From: Rhizoclosmatium globosum
Lineage: Eukaryota > Chytridiomycota > Chytridiomycetes > Chytridiales > Chytriomycetaceae
Reading direction: 5' to 3'
DNA length: 64,000 nt
NCBI GenBank assembly: GCA_002104985.1
Contig: MCGO01000063.1
Location: 62,001 to 126,000 of the forward strand
Below, in pieces: positions 21,911 to 34,589 of the stretch; positions within the stretch are counted from its first letter, which is position 1, and every line of letters begins with the position of its first letter. The position numbers were made by a program, and so were the translations under genes. The notes beneath the pieces are model-generated. The model was given only the letters and a program-made list of their open reading frames with translations, did no database searches and had not been told where the DNA came from.

Positions 21911-23386
21911 CTACAAATGAAAGTCAATAATCCGAATCTTTGTTCCACACTGCGACTTCAAAATGTTAGGATATAACCCATCTCGAGCTTCCAAATCCTG
22001 ATGATGGACACCCAACGCACGCAACGCTGTAACACAAGTTCCAACTCTCGATTCAAAGAATGGGTATTCTTCGACAGTAATCGGAACCCCACAATCTTCC
22101 ATCGCTATAACAAGAATTCCGTGATAATTGAAATACCCGTAAAACATGGGAATAATTGTTCCCTGCAAACTCTCGAGAGTCTTGTACATGGCAACTTCTT
22201 TCATACTGATGTCAACATAAAGCGGGTCGTGATATACATCATACAGTTTGAATTTCAAGCCAGGTTGGTTATGCAAATCCCCTGAAATGACTGTTCCAAC
22301 GGCACCCTTTGCGAACGCGTGTGTTTCAGTGAAACGAATTTGGTTCGCGTTGATTTCACGTAAATGATACAAACTTTGAAATGGTGCATGAATTGGCTCA
22401 AGTGACTGGAGATCATATTCTGCGAATGAGTTTGACGAGGCTGAATCAGAAGGGGGAGCAATGATTCCTTTCTGTCGTGCGTTGTTGTACAACATGAACA
22501 GCCAACACTCAAAGTAGGATAAGTGATGGTCAAGGTGCATGATGCCAGCGAGAGGGATAGGGCTCGATATTTGAACGTTGGATGTTCCACATCTTTTGAA
22601 GCAATGGAGTTCGTGCTGAGTTGTCAAGGCGGCATAACGACATGAGTTGAGTGACAAGTACACATACATTTGATTCAATGCTTGAACAGTCACAGATTCA
22701 ATGATTACTGGCGGGTTTTTGGATGTTGTAAGATCTTTTTCATATTGAGCTGCTAAATCCACTTGTTCTGGGAACGACCAGAAAGGCTTCACTTCAATTA
22801 GCAGATTACAGTTCGGGTCTGTCAACAATTTCCAGGTGTAATCAGGTTCCAGAATAACAGACGAGTCGCCATCCCCTCTAAAAAACGAGGAACCAATGTC
22901 CATCAACCGGAGGAGTTCCACCAAAACAGCAAACGTTGATGATTCCAAAGAAGATTCGACATCTCGTTCACAGCCAGCATTTATACCACGCTGGAATACT
23001 TTCATTTGGTTCATTGTGATCTCCGACATGCTTTGGTAGGTGGTGACCAGTCACATGCCGGCCAACCTCATTGGAGAGTCGACCCGGGGGTCCGGCAAGA
23101 ACCCGGGGTACATTCCGGTAATCGTCAAGTTCTCCGGGACAGTGTGGAGGAGGTCTTCAAATGAGAGATGTGTATCGAAAACAACGGTTGGTGCTTTAAC
23201 AAATGAGATAGTTAGAAGACTGTCGATTGTGTTGGTTGAATACTTGCCAGTTTTGTCAGTGGCAGTGGTGGTATGAAAGAGAAGAGCCCTGAGTTGCTGG
23301 GCCTTGCTTTCCACTTTCTTTCGAGCGAGCTCCTGCCTCATTCTGGCATCTTCTCGACTGGTCTGGTCTTTGTCGTTTAGGTGCAT
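21911..23386 (-). CDS. PD-(D/E)XK nuclease-like plus kinase-fold protein (CRN-effector-like architecture)
   Basis: Two open segments in the same frame (23051-23386, then 21911-23029) are separated by one TGA at 23051-23053; a small intron or a real stop is possible. The N-terminal part contains ENLTITGMYPGFLPDPRVDS. The central part has the restriction-nuclease pattern EPDYTW ... NLLIEVKPFW (E-x-K) and later VTVQALNQMYVYLSLNS. The C-terminal part is a reduced kinase fold: GAVGTVISGD (Gly-rich), IAMEDCGVPI (hinge), HHQDLEARDGLYPNIL (catalytic loop) and IRIIDF. A nuclease followed by a kinase-like domain is described for Crinkler-type proteins of chytrids and other eukaryotes, some of them effectors acting in host nuclei. 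No Crinkler N-terminal targeting domain or signal peptide is seen, so host delivery is not supported. Confidence 0.62.
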
Positions 23387-23659
23387 TGGACTGAGCAGAT
23401 CCGAGATTGAACGGTAACTTGTACTGTGACAGCTTTCAAGTTGTTGTAAAAAGTTTTTGTGAACGATTGAATTTGTTCTAGCGGTTTCTTTTTCGGAATT
23501 CGGATTACATCCTTATCTGCAAAGAATTCATACAATCAAAAGTGTGTTGTAATGTTATTTACGTGTTAACAGCGAATCAAAAGGAACAAGACTAAACACA
23601 AACTCTCCAACCCCATCCAACCCCATACTTTCTCCCAACAACAAAGAAACCCAAGCAAC

Positions 23660-25468
23660 CTAATCAAATCCAATCTGCGACCTAAAGTGCTGGTTCGCCG
23701 TACTCTTATTCCCTTGGATTCCAACCTTGGCCTTAAAGTCCTGATACCCTCTACTAACCCTATAATTCTGTTTCCTGGCTTCACGCTCCAACGCCATGGT
23801 CGCAATCTTGCTACGGATCGCGACAGCGTTCAGGGAGGCGTAGTTTGCAGCTGCCGCACGTGTGATTGCCAGGGAGTCTGGGAGTGGTTTTTTCGGGGTT
23901 CGGATTACGTGGGCGTATTTGTGGAGGATTGTTTTTCCGGAGGGGAGGGTTAGGTGGAGGCCGTCTTCGGAGATTGTGGGGGCTCGTTTTTTGGCGCTGT
24001 TTATTTTTTGGAGGGAAGGGGGGAATTGGAGGGTTAGAAAGGTTGGTTTGAGGGAAGGGGTGTGAGTGGGTGCATACCGACGAGCGACAAGTTGGTCTTC
24101 TTGGACTTCTTCGTCGACTTGCATTCCTTCCGCTTCTTCGTCGTCCACATCTTCCCAATCTTCTCCTAATTCCTCTTCGTCGCCGTCCCATGTTGATGAA
24201 AAGTCGTAAAAGTCGCCCAACTCCAATTCACCGCCGTTTTCATATTCAACTTTACAGTGACCCTTGTCCGTCTATTATCGAAATTCAAGATGTTAATTCC
24301 TAAAGGCGATTCCAAGAAAACAAGAGAAAGGAACGCACCATATGCTTCCTGACAGCCTCCAAAGAATGCAAAGCCCGTCCCTTCCCATTACAGAAAATAC
24401 AAACATTCCCAACACTAATCTTCTCACCCAAATACTTGAGCAACCCTTCCATATCCACCAAAAACTCCAAATCAGGCACGAAAAAGCTGTGAGCGACGGC
24501 CATGTGTTTCAAGTTTTCTTCGATGGAGGTTGTAGTGTGTGTGCAGAAGAGACAGTCGGAGTGCGGGTTTAGGTGGACGGCTGTAGCGATTTTAGCGTCG
24601 ATGACTGCGTTGAGGGAGTCTTCGGTTTGAGCGGTTGCGAGTTGGACGCGCCATGGAATTTTGGGGGTTGATGGGGTTGAGGATTCGGCGGTTGATTTTT
24701 CTGGTTGATTATGAGTTAATATTGTAATAGGAATGAATTCGACAGGTGACTGTGGTATATTCCCGAAGAGACGTGTCGAACCACCGCTCCAAACTCCATC
24801 CGACTACATCTGAAAAAACACTCACTTGTAAGATTCTTTCCTTCTGCTTGCGCCTTATCCCAAGCAATCTGAGCATCCTTGTGTTTCTTTGAGGCCAAGT
24901 GGTTGGCATACCCATTCTCAGTGGAATACGTTTTCCTTTTAAAGAGTCAGTCCGTCACTTCATTGACCGAATAAGAAGTAAACGGAACATACTTGCAGCA
25001 CTGGCAGGTAGCAGAGAAACCTTGTTTTGCCTGATCCTGCGAGTTCTTTGCCGCTTGAGCTGTTTGATTGTAATCAGATTTCGTGCACTTCACCAAAGAC
25101 AGAGAAACACCCACTTTCGAGACGAAGAGCAAAGTTTTCGGACGAGACAGGCGGCAGTTCGGCCACCTTTCTTTTGAGGTTGTATCTGTGCCAGTCGGAT
25201 CGGTAGTGGTCTCGCTGGGTGTCGGCTGTGCGGAAGGCGACATGGCACTAGATTGATTGATTGATTGATTGGATGGTTGGTTGGTTTGATGAGTAGGAGT
25301 AGTAGTTGCATGTTCGAGGTAGTTAGTACTCTGGTTGATGCCAATGCTGTCACTTCACTCGAAACTCACCGCCAAACACGTAAACAGCGATCCTTCAACG
25401 GGAACTGTCGATGCCGTTGTTGCTGATGCCTCGCTGAACTGCGATGCTGTTTCGTATTCAGATGACAT
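23660..25468 (-). CDS. REI1: Cytoplasmic 60S biogenesis factor REI1/ZNF622-like zinc finger protein
   Basis: Late ribosome maturation factor that helps release shuttling factors from pre-60S subunits in the cytoplasm. ATG at 25468; exon 1 (25370-25468) ends LFTCLA, and a 122-nt intron (25248-25369) joins it to CHVAFRTADTQRDHYRSDWH, rebuilding the first C2H2 finger. RYNLKRKVAELPPVS follows. A second finger, CQCCKKTYSTENGYANHL, is formed across an intron, then CxxC/H finger elements around EENLKHMAVAHSFFVPDLEF and VCIFCNGKGRALHSLEAVRKHM. An acidic stretch (DGDEEELGEDWEDVDDEE) precedes the conserved C-terminus LTLPSGKTILHKYAHVIRTP ... FRSQIGFD. Domain order and length match the family; no lesions seen. 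Divergent from the PAH gene with 248 bp between start codons. Confidence 0.93.
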
Positions 25469-25716
25469 TGAAGAACTTGTTGTTAGTTGTTTTGTCTTGT
25501 GGACGAGTTTCAAATGGGGGAGGCCTTCGAAAAAAACAAAAAAGGATGTGGGAACATTAGAAGTAGATTAAACAAAAGTAACGACGGTAGTATCTCTTAT
25601 TCGCAGGAATTATTCTCATTTCTCTTTCATTTATCTTATTTGACAGTCAGTGCAGACAAATCAAAGTCAAACAAGTTGGGTGAGTGACAAGGGGGTGTCA
25701 AAAAAGCCAAGCGAAA
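25469..25716. promoter_or_regulatory. Shared upstream region of two divergent genes
   Basis: 248 bp between the start codons of REI1 (minus) and the PAH-domain gene (plus). It must contain both core promoters; no specific binding motif could be identified by eye. Confidence 0.5.
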
Positions 25717-27306
25717 ATGGACACGGTCTCCTCCACTTCTTCTGTTGGTGCTGCTTCAGCTCCTTCAACTGCCACGCCATCGACTGCGAATGAGAAGGCT
25801 GCGCGTGCAAAGGAATATGTCGTGAAACTGCAACGAACCCTCTCGCCAGAATCCTACAATAATGTATTACTTTGCATCGACTTATCACTCTGAATACTCA
25901 TTCGATGCACCCACCAACTAGTTCCTCTCCATCATGTCTCGCTTCAAAAAGAGACAACTGACTAAACGCGGTCTCATTGCCGAAGTCGATGAGCTCTTTT
26001 CAGACTTGAATCGCGAGGATTTGATTCACGGCTTTGAAGTCTTTTTGCCTGCTGGTGTGACTGTGGACATGGTTTGTGCTTGATTCGAGTGTGACAGTTG
26101 AGGCTTTTAAACCCTAACAACATTCTCTTTCACCAGATTCGCGAAGGAAACTCAAAGTGCAGCACATTCTCAGACAGATATTCAAGCTACGGCGCCTCTC
26201 TCGAAGAATCAACAAAAGGTGCTCCAACTGCCACAACTGCTCCTGCTGCCGAACCCGCCGACTCTGTGCCTCAAAATCACCTGTCACAGCACCATCTCCC
26301 AAAGCGCTCAAACAGCACTCAAGACAGTGAACTCTCTCAACCACACAAAAAATTACACTTTGAACCAGTCACTTTCACAACCCCCACACCCCTTTTTGAC
26401 TCTCCCATTGGATCCCTCCGCGAATCCACAACTTCTCCCACCCTCGCAAACCCATGGTCAACTTCTCTCCCCTCAACAACCACCCAAAAACAACCCTCTC
26501 CACCACGAACATCCAACACGGACGAAGCCATGGTTGATTTCACATACAAACTCCAACTCGCTCTCATTGACCATCCAGACAAATACGCGCGTTTCCTGTC
26601 TCTTCTTTCCGAGTCTCGTGTCTCGCCTTCTAGCTATCCTGCAGCGATTTATCAGGCGACGCAGCTGTTGAAGGAGTTTCCGGAGTTGTTGGATGAGTTT
26701 AAGGGTGTTATTGCGAGAGTTAGTTTTGCGGGGTTGTTGCCGCCTTCGCCTACTGGTGTTGGTAGCGGTGGTGGTGGTGTTGGTAGTGGAATTGTTACTC
26801 CACCTGGTGGGGTTAGTAGCAAACGAGGTCATCACAGAAAAAGCAAGAGTTTGGGGACTTGGAATTTGGGGAATGTAGGTGCAGGAAGTGGTACAGGTAC
26901 AACAAATGGTACTGGTGTTGGCGGGGGCGGACATTCTCGCAGAGGGAGTGAAAGTGACAGTGCGGGATGGAGCGTGAATGGTAGTGGTGGAAGTAGTCTT
27001 CGGTCGAGTCCGAAGGGAAAAGGAGAGATGAGGGAAGTGAGAGAGACGAGAGTTGATGTTGGTTCTGGAGCTACTGAGCGCACACCGTTGTTGATGACGT
27101 ATGATGATTGGTGCACGGAGCATGCGAGACGAAGTCTGAATAATGACTCTGCGGTGAGTGGAACCAACTCTTCGGGGTCTGGGTCACCGCGTGGATGGAC
27201 TGCTTTCTGGCGGAAAATTGGGGGTTGGGCTGTGCGTGGTGGACTCTTTGTGGCTGGAGTTGTTGGGTGTGGGGTTCTGGTGTTGAGCATTGTTGGTGGT
27301 GTGTAA
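25717..27306 (+). CDS. Sin3-type PAH-domain protein with C-terminal membrane segment
   Basis: Three exons: 25717-25863, 25922-26071 and 26137-27306, all in phase 0, giving about 488 aa. Exons 1-2 encode a clear paired amphipathic helix domain (KEYVVKLQRTLSPESYNNFL, MSRFKKRQLTKRGLIAEVDE, NREDLIHGFEVFLPAGV), the fold by which Sin3 binds repressors. A second, weaker helical pair is near residue 245 (YKLQLALIDHPDKYARFLSL ... EFPELLDEFKGVIA). Between and after lie long Ser/Thr/Pro- and Gly-rich stretches. The last residues are a strongly hydrophobic segment, WAVRGGLFVAGVVGCGVLVL, ending near the stop, as in tail-anchored proteins. It lacks the Sin3 HDAC-interaction domain and is far shorter than Sin3, so it is a separate PAH protein; a nuclear-envelope or ER location is inference. 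Confidence 0.82.
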
Positions 27307-27544
27307 GAACTTATTGATGGACGTTTTGTAATAATAGTGATGGATGTTTGTATAAATGAAATTTCATTTCTTATTTAGGTTTAATGTTCTCGCACAGAAA
27401 GTCTACATTCGGATTTTCCATTCATTTGCTTTTGAAAGCGTGAATAGTCCTTCTGCAATAAAGGCTCTTCAGTGTATAGCTCAAATGATTAAAGAATAGT
27501 TGAATTTATTCAAAGGGGTTTTTATGACACTTTGAAGAATAATC

Positions 27545-27934
27545 TTATGGTGTCAAAGGCCCATTTCTGTTCTTACATACAACGCAGTTGTCAGCAGATC
27601 TCATGGCATCGTGTTTGAACCCTTCTCCATCAACATAGCGCGTGTAAGACTCGGAATGGGGCCGTTTGTCCATGCAGAAGCAGCATGACTGAATAGAATC
27701 ACTCAGTGAGCACAAGTGACCACATGGTTGACATTTAACTATTGATTGCTGTTTCCCAGAACTAGAACTCAAAGGTTGAATATTAAAAGATTTATGAGCA
27801 GGATGCGGAAGGCCTTTTTCAGCAACTGGTGCAGGCAAAGGCGGAGGTGCTGGGTGTTCTGGCTCAGGAGGAGCTGTAGATTGGAATTTAAACACAGACA
27901 GTTGGCTCAACTGATCTGTTGCAGATGTATTTGA
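27545..27934 (-). CDS. Small cysteine-rich protein, hypothetical
   Basis: A minus-strand frame ending at 27545. Pro-rich N-terminal part (PPEPEHPAPPPLPAPV), then CQPCGHLCSLSDSIQSCCFC and later CVVCKNRN: several C-X2-C pairs that could hold one or two zinc ions, RING- or ribbon-like. No ATG begins the frame (it opens with TTG at 27910), so a 5' exon is missing from this model or it is not a gene. It sits between the PAH gene and the kinase-Sel1 gene. Confidence 0.35.
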   Translation of the reverse strand, partial: SNTSATDQLSQLSVFKFQSTAPPEPEHPAPPPLPAPVAEKGLPHPAHKSFNIQPLSSSSGKQQSIVKCQPCGHLCSLSDSIQSCCFCMDKRPHSESYTRYVDGEGFKHDAMRSADNCVVCKNRNGPLTP

Positions 27935-28248
27935 TTTTAGCTCTTTATTGACTCAAATAATAAGCTTGGTAAACAGGGGTTGCAGTGAATTCTCAGTAGA
28001 GTCGGTTGGCTGTATCTGTTAAAACTCAGTTACCCAAATCCAATTTGGTATACTCAACATTCCAGGAATAATATGATGAAAACATGGCTTCTTTAACACC
28101 CCAATCCTTGCTTTTCCAGTGTCTTAAGTGTTACAATTATGGTTTTTGCTTTTATTGCCTCTTTTTATCTTTGAGCATTAAATAAATGAGTTAGATCTTT
28201 CACTTGCATTCAAGAAATACTGCTTTCACCTTGTCCACAGCCGTCTCC
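27935..28248. other. Intergenic stretch, no gene seen
   Basis: AT-rich; no supported frame. Likely the 3' region of the kinase-Sel1 gene, whose stop codon is at 28249-28251. Confidence 0.5.
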
Positions 28249-30446
28249 CTAAGAGCCACCTGTGTTTCTTCTTGACAACATAGGCCAAATACCTTCTTCA
28301 TGACCTTGATCTGCAGCTTTTTGATACCAACTTGCAGCTTGATTGTAGTCTTGAGGAACTCCTTGGCCATTCTCGTAACAGATTCCCAAATTGAACTGAG
28401 CTGAAGCATATCCTTGGTCAGCAGACTTTTGATACCAGTGCACAGCTTCTGCATAATCTTGAGGGACTCCTTGGCCTTTTTTGTAACAGATCCCCAAGTT
28501 GAACTGAGCCAGTGCATTCCCTTGGTCAGCAGACTTTTGATACCAACGCACAGCTTCTGCATAATCTTGAGGGACTCCTTGGCCATTATAGTAACAGACA
28601 CCCAAGTTGAACTGAGCAAGTGCATTCCTTTGGTCAGCTGACTTTTGATACCAGCGCACAGCTTCAGCATAATCTTGAGGCACTCCTTGGCCTTTTTCGT
28701 AACAGATCCCCAAGTTGAACTGAGCCAGTGCATTCCCTTGGTCAGCAGACTTTTGATACCAACACACAGCTTCTGCATAATCTTGAGGCACTCCACAGCC
28801 ATGCTGGTAACAGACGCCCAAGTCGTTCTGAGCTGGAGCATACCCTTGGTCAGCAGACTTTTGATACCATTTCACTGCCTCAGCGTAATCTTGAAGCACT
28901 CCTTGGCCATTATAGTAACAGTTCCCCAAATTGTATTGAGCATAAGCATTCCCTTGGTCCACAGACTTTTGATACCAGTGTACAGCTTCAGCATAATCTT
29001 GAGGCACTCCTTGGCCTTTTTCGTAACAGATCCCCAAGTTGAACTGAGCCAGTGCATTCCCTTGGTCAGCAGACTTTTGATACCAACACACAGCTTCTGC
29101 ATAATCTTGAGGCACTCCTTGGCCACTTTCGTAACAGAAGCCCAAGTTGACCTGAGCCGTGGCATTCCCTTGGTCAGCAGACTTTTGATACCAACGCACA
29201 GCTTCTGCATAATCTTGAGGGACTCCTTGGCCTTTTTTGTAACAGATCCCCAAGTTGAACTGAGCCAGTGCATTCCCTTGGTCAGCAGACTTCTGATACC
29301 AATGCACTGCTTCCACAGCATCTTTTGGAACCCCATGGCCCTTTCCATAACAAATTCCCAACCAATATTGGCAATAAGCATGTCCTCCACTAGCTGCTTT
29401 GGCAAAAAGTTCCATTGCCTTCACATAATCTTTTTCTTCATAGTACAATTTTCCTAAGGCTGTACACTTTTCGTGATCTGTACCACATTGTCATTAAATA
29501 AAAGAATAATGGATATTACTTACCACAATGTTCGACCCATGCCTCAATATCAGAAATAATTGTTGGAAAACTCGGTCTGTTATCAGCATCTTGGTTCCAA
29601 CAGAGTTCAATCAGATCCCATGATGCATCAGCCACAACATCCACAGACCGGGAATAATTTTTTGTGCCAGACCGATCTGGCCGGCTACCTCTATTGATCC
29701 AATTTGCTACAATCCACTCTTCACATAACATTTCTTCACCCTCAAAAGGCCAATGCCGAGTAAGGATACAATACATTGTCATTCCGAAACTGAAGACGTC
29801 GTACTTGGTTGACAGTATGTATCCTTTCTTTGTTGCTTCTGGAGGTGCAAAGAATACATGACCAATTTTGGGGATATGGTTAATTGAGTAGGTTGTGTGA
29901 ACGGAAAGAATTGTACTCCTTCCAAAGTCAGCAAGGACGGCTTTTGTAGATGTTATGTCTGGACGGTACGTGGTGTGAGTGGTATGCTCTATTTGTTTTA
30001 CGGTTATGGATAATATACACACCCAGCAGGATATTGTCAGGCTTCAGATCGCGGTGGATAATTGGCGGATCTTGTGAATGCAGGTAATCCAGAGCATGGG
30101 CAGTGTCGAGGAGCCACTTGTTTCGAATGGCGACTGAGGGAGGCAGGTTTTCATGTATTGCATCGTACACACTCTTTCCAAGTTTCTCAAAGACAAGCAC
30201 CCGATCCTTGCTAAGTGGATCAACGCACTCTCCCCAGAAAGTCGCAATGTTTGGATGGCGCAATTGGGCAGCCAGTGTCGCCTCCTTGTCAATGGCCTTG
30301 TCTCGCTCATCGCCAACCTTCCCAGCCGCTTTCTTGAATGTCTTGATCGCGACTTGGCGGTTTTCGTATGTTCCCTCGTATACTACACTGTAGCCTCCTT
30401 CACCGAGGACCTTGTTGCGGTCAATCGTGCATGTGAGTTGGGGCAT
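28249..30446 (-). CDS. Protein kinase (TKL-like) fused to Sel1 repeats
   Basis: ATG at 30446 (MPQLTCTIDRNKV; the frame also opens 15 bases earlier with TTG). Kinase domain: GEGGYSVVYEGTYENRQVAI, the catalytic Lys in VAIKTFKKA, HRDLKPDNILLG, then across an intron (about 29,960-30,022) ADFGRS, FAPPEATKKG, SFGMTMYCILTRHWPFEG, and a C-lobe NRPSFPTIISDIEAWVEH. All catalytic residues are present. A second intron near 29,475-29,524 (GTAAGT...TACAG) joins it to about eleven Sel1-like repeats of 36 residues, consensus LGICYxxGQGVPQDYAEAVR then WYQKSADQGNA. Total about 680 aa. Sel1 repeats are protein-interaction solenoids; kinase-Sel1 fusions probably act as signalling scaffolds. The repeats are unusually alike, suggesting recent expansion. 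Confidence 0.88.
28270..29390 (-). repeat. 108-bp coding tandem repeat (Sel1 units)
   Basis: About ten 108-bp units in phase, each encoding 36 residues. Long identical runs recur between units (for example the plus-strand string CAGACTTTTGATACCA), and several non-adjacent units are almost the same. The resemblance at silent sites indicates recent duplication or gene conversion rather than selection alone. Confidence 0.85.
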
Positions 30447-30642
30447 TTGGTAGACACTCAAAAGAACCTTTACTTCTTAAATCACAACTTGCAACGGTTA
30501 ATTCGACTTAATTTTGATGGTCTGGTTTATTTCTCGAAAATATCAAACGCGAAGAAAGCGTTTACAATTGTTCGACGTCAAATCAACGTGACGGTCGATC
30601 AAGTGGTGACTTAACGTCAATTCTACTCTACACATCAACACT

Positions 30643-32196
30643 TTATTGTGGCCTCACACATATCCTATCCCCAATCTCATCATCCCTCCTCCACAAGAAA
30701 TTGAGATGCGCTTGTATACTCAAAAACCGCTGATCCTCATTCACATCACCCCAATGAATCCCATCCGTAGTCTTCTGTAATCCCTCCCCAAACAATGTGA
30801 TCCCCAACCAATCAATCCTCCGCACCTGTTTCGGATAATCCTGAACTGAATCAATAATCGATTGCAAATGCAATATTTTCGCGTTCGTCATGTGTTGCTT
30901 CCTATGCGGAACATTTGGCGTGTCCAGACCCGTCATGGAATTAAGAACAATAAGTGTACGTGGATGGACCTTTGAAAAGCGCGTCATGTGAGAAACGGTG
31001 TCGGTCCAGAGTGTGTGGAATTGGGGGATGGATTCGCGTTCAAAGATTGTCCAGAGGGATGGGTTTATTGAGATTAGGTCTGGTGCGAGGGTTTCGTTTG
31101 CGAGTTGGATGAAATCGTAGGAGTAGTGGGAGGGTGCGTAGCTGAAGGCCCATGACATGCAGAATGTGTGGTTTTCAGTGGTGAATTTTTGGGATGCGAG
31201 GCGGGAGAGGGATTCTGCGCGGTCAAGGTGGAATGTGAGGGTGCAGGTGGAAGGGTTTGAGAGTCTTTGGCAGCAAAAGAACCAAATGTTTTCGGGGCGC
31301 TTGTATTCTGTTTTGGTATAGCTTCCAAGATATTCGTAGTACCTAATTTGTACAGGTTGTGGTGCATTAGAGCGACTTTAGGTATCGCGTATGTGCAATT
31401 CTAATCCATCTGTCCACCCCGTCGCTTGAGCAAGCTCCATCTCTTCCCAGCGAAGTTCGTACATATCTCATTCCATGTTCGCTGTATATACTCGTTTGTA
31501 TTCTTCTCTGTTGTCTGCATTCGAAACGGCTCCAGCTACCCATTTCTTTCGACTCTACGCTTGAATCCAATGAATTTCGACTGTGTCATTGAGTCCATCG
31601 AGCCTGCCACTTTCCGTACTGTACCACTGATTGCACACTACTCATCACTCCCTCCACTTTGTCAACTACAATACGAACCATACAAACGCATGCTTCAACA
31701 ACGAGTCCCCATAAAAAGCCATCCAGACAGGCTTCCCCTCTTCCCCAACATCTCCATCCAATCCATCCAAATCCGAAAATCGATTAATCTGATCGACCCT
31801 GTCAAAGACCTGGAACGCACAGTCGCCCGTGTCCAACGAATGCAGATTGAGTGGATCTGCGAAAGAGAACTGGGCAAAGTCGCAGGGTGTGCACGATTGT
31901 TTGTTGGTTGAACTTGTGACAGGTGCCCCGCTTTCAACACTTTGCATTTCTGAGTGAGAAACATCGGCGATTCGAGAATGTTCGTCTGAAGTTGATTCGT
32001 TGAAGAGGAAGGTTGTGTCGACAAGGAGCATTAGGAAGGCAAGTGAGGCAATTAGAATGGCAAGGATTTGGAAGTGTCGGGGCCGCTCTTTTGCATTCGA
32101 AAGTCGATTTAGCTGCGAATTAGTAGTGGAAAGAGGTGTTTAGTGATTGGGGAGACTAAAAGAGGGGGAGACCTTGTCATGAAAGGGGTTGTTCAT
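30643..32196 (-). CDS. PC-esterase/SGNH-like type II membrane protein
   Basis: ATG at 32196 (MNNPFHDK), then an intron and a hydrophobic anchor (HFQILAILIASLAFLMLLV) that would place the catalytic part in the Golgi lumen. SGNH block I is WMAFYGDSLLKHAF (GDS). Downstream pieces include ALAPDLISINPSLWTIFE (block II/III region), TLIVLNSMTGLDTPN and the final catalytic pair in DGIHWGDVN (D-x-x-H). This arrangement fits the PC-esterase family, whose members (Cas1 N-terminal domain, TBL proteins) O-acetylate glycans. One or two introns lie near 31.1-31.6 kb, and their exact limits are unsure. The start is 50 bp downstream of the DUF4291 stop, both on the minus strand. Confidence 0.7.
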
Positions 32197-32245
32197 TGGA
32201 TGTCTTTTTATAGAACAATTAACAAGAGAGAAATGTTGTTATTCT

Positions 32246-32842
32246 TTATTCGATCAAGTAGCTAGAGATATGATACACAGACTCCGTCGGAAGCAATGCT
32301 TGAGCCTCTTGAATATGTCCAGATTGCACCAATTCATGAACAGCATGAAAGACATCTGTCACGTCCGTAATACAAGCAATAAACACACCGTCAGCATACT
32401 CTTTCGCAGTCTCCCCTCTCAATCCAATCTGAATAGCCCTCATATCCTCCACTTTCTTCAACTCAACATCACGTTCTGGATCCCACTGAACAACTACATC
32501 ACTCCCACCACATGCACCACTCCCATCCTTTGAAAGTACAGCCCCACCAACAATTCGATCAAATGCACGTCTGTCCAAGTCAATTGCTAAAACACGTTCC
32601 TGATTTGCATCCTTGAATCCAAAGCCACTTCTGTATGCCATCCAACAAAATGATGGTTTGATCCATGTCATTCTTGTACTTTTGAAGCCTGGTGCTTTCG
32701 AGAAGGATTGATGCGTGACTGCACTTGAAGCGATTGATGCGTTGTAGGCTTGGTATACTCGGATGGTTGTTGCCGTGAAAGAAGCCCTGATTGTGTTATT
32801 CCCAAGAATTCGTTGGATTGAGTCAGATGTAATCGTGTCCAT
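32246..32842 (-). CDS. DUF4291 family protein
   Basis: Single exon, 198 aa from ATG 32842; the open frame extends 87 bases further upstream but only from GTG. Matches the DUF4291 pattern closely: TIRVYQAYNASIASSAVTHQ, RMTWIKPSFCWMAYRSGFGF, QERVLAIDLDRRAFDRIV, VVQWDPERDVELKKVEDMRA, IQIGLRGETAKEYADG, then ITDVTDVFHAVHELV. Length is normal for the family. The biochemical role is not established. Bacteria and fungi both carry it, so transfer is possible but nothing in base composition shows it. Divergent from the nitronate monooxygenase gene, with 250 bp between starts. Confidence 0.9.
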   Translation of the reverse strand: MDTITSDSIQRILGNNTIRASFTATTIRVYQAYNASIASSAVTHQSFSKAPGFKSTRMTWIKPSFCWMAYRSGFGFKDANQERVLAIDLDRRAFDRIVGGAVLSKDGSGACGGSDVVVQWDPERDVELKKVEDMRAIQIGLRGETAKEYADGVFIACITDVTDVFHAVHELVQSGHIQEAQALLPTESVYHISSYLIE

Positions 32843-33092
32843 AAGCCTTTTCTTTTGTTTGGATTTTTGTTTCCACAGGTTCAGAAGGTTGGAATGACGC
32901 TCTTGCAGGTGGTGGGGAAACTGATCCACTTTAACTATCCAACATTGATAAATAAATAAATTGTTTAATTTGAAATTGAAATTAAGAGGTCAAAGAATAA
33001 ACTGGCTGGATCTTACCATTTGTCAGCACGGTGGAGAACCCCACGAGTGGAAACCGAATGCTTCCAGAAGACTGAACCAGAAACACTCACAA

Positions 33093-34450
<1,358 letters not shown>

Positions 34451-34589
34451 ATAATGATGCTCTCAATAAAAAACATGAGGACATTTACTTGAATAGAAAC
34501 TATAAAACCATCAAGATGGCTAGCATAACCAACTCCTATTCCATCTGCAGAAAAACATAACGAACAATCCTGACTATCCACCATTATAA

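Noticed and set aside
26473..27290. Long minus-strand frames opposite the PAH gene
   Set aside because: Thr/Pro-rich mirrors of the Gly/Ser-rich coding strand; the plus strand has the conserved PAH domain and clean exons.
28645..29457. Long plus-strand open frame of 270 codons opposite the kinase-Sel1 gene
   Set aside because: It is the antisense of the 108-bp Sel1 repeats; a 108-bp period keeps any stop-free frame open. The sense strand has the conserved Sel1 consensus and the kinase.
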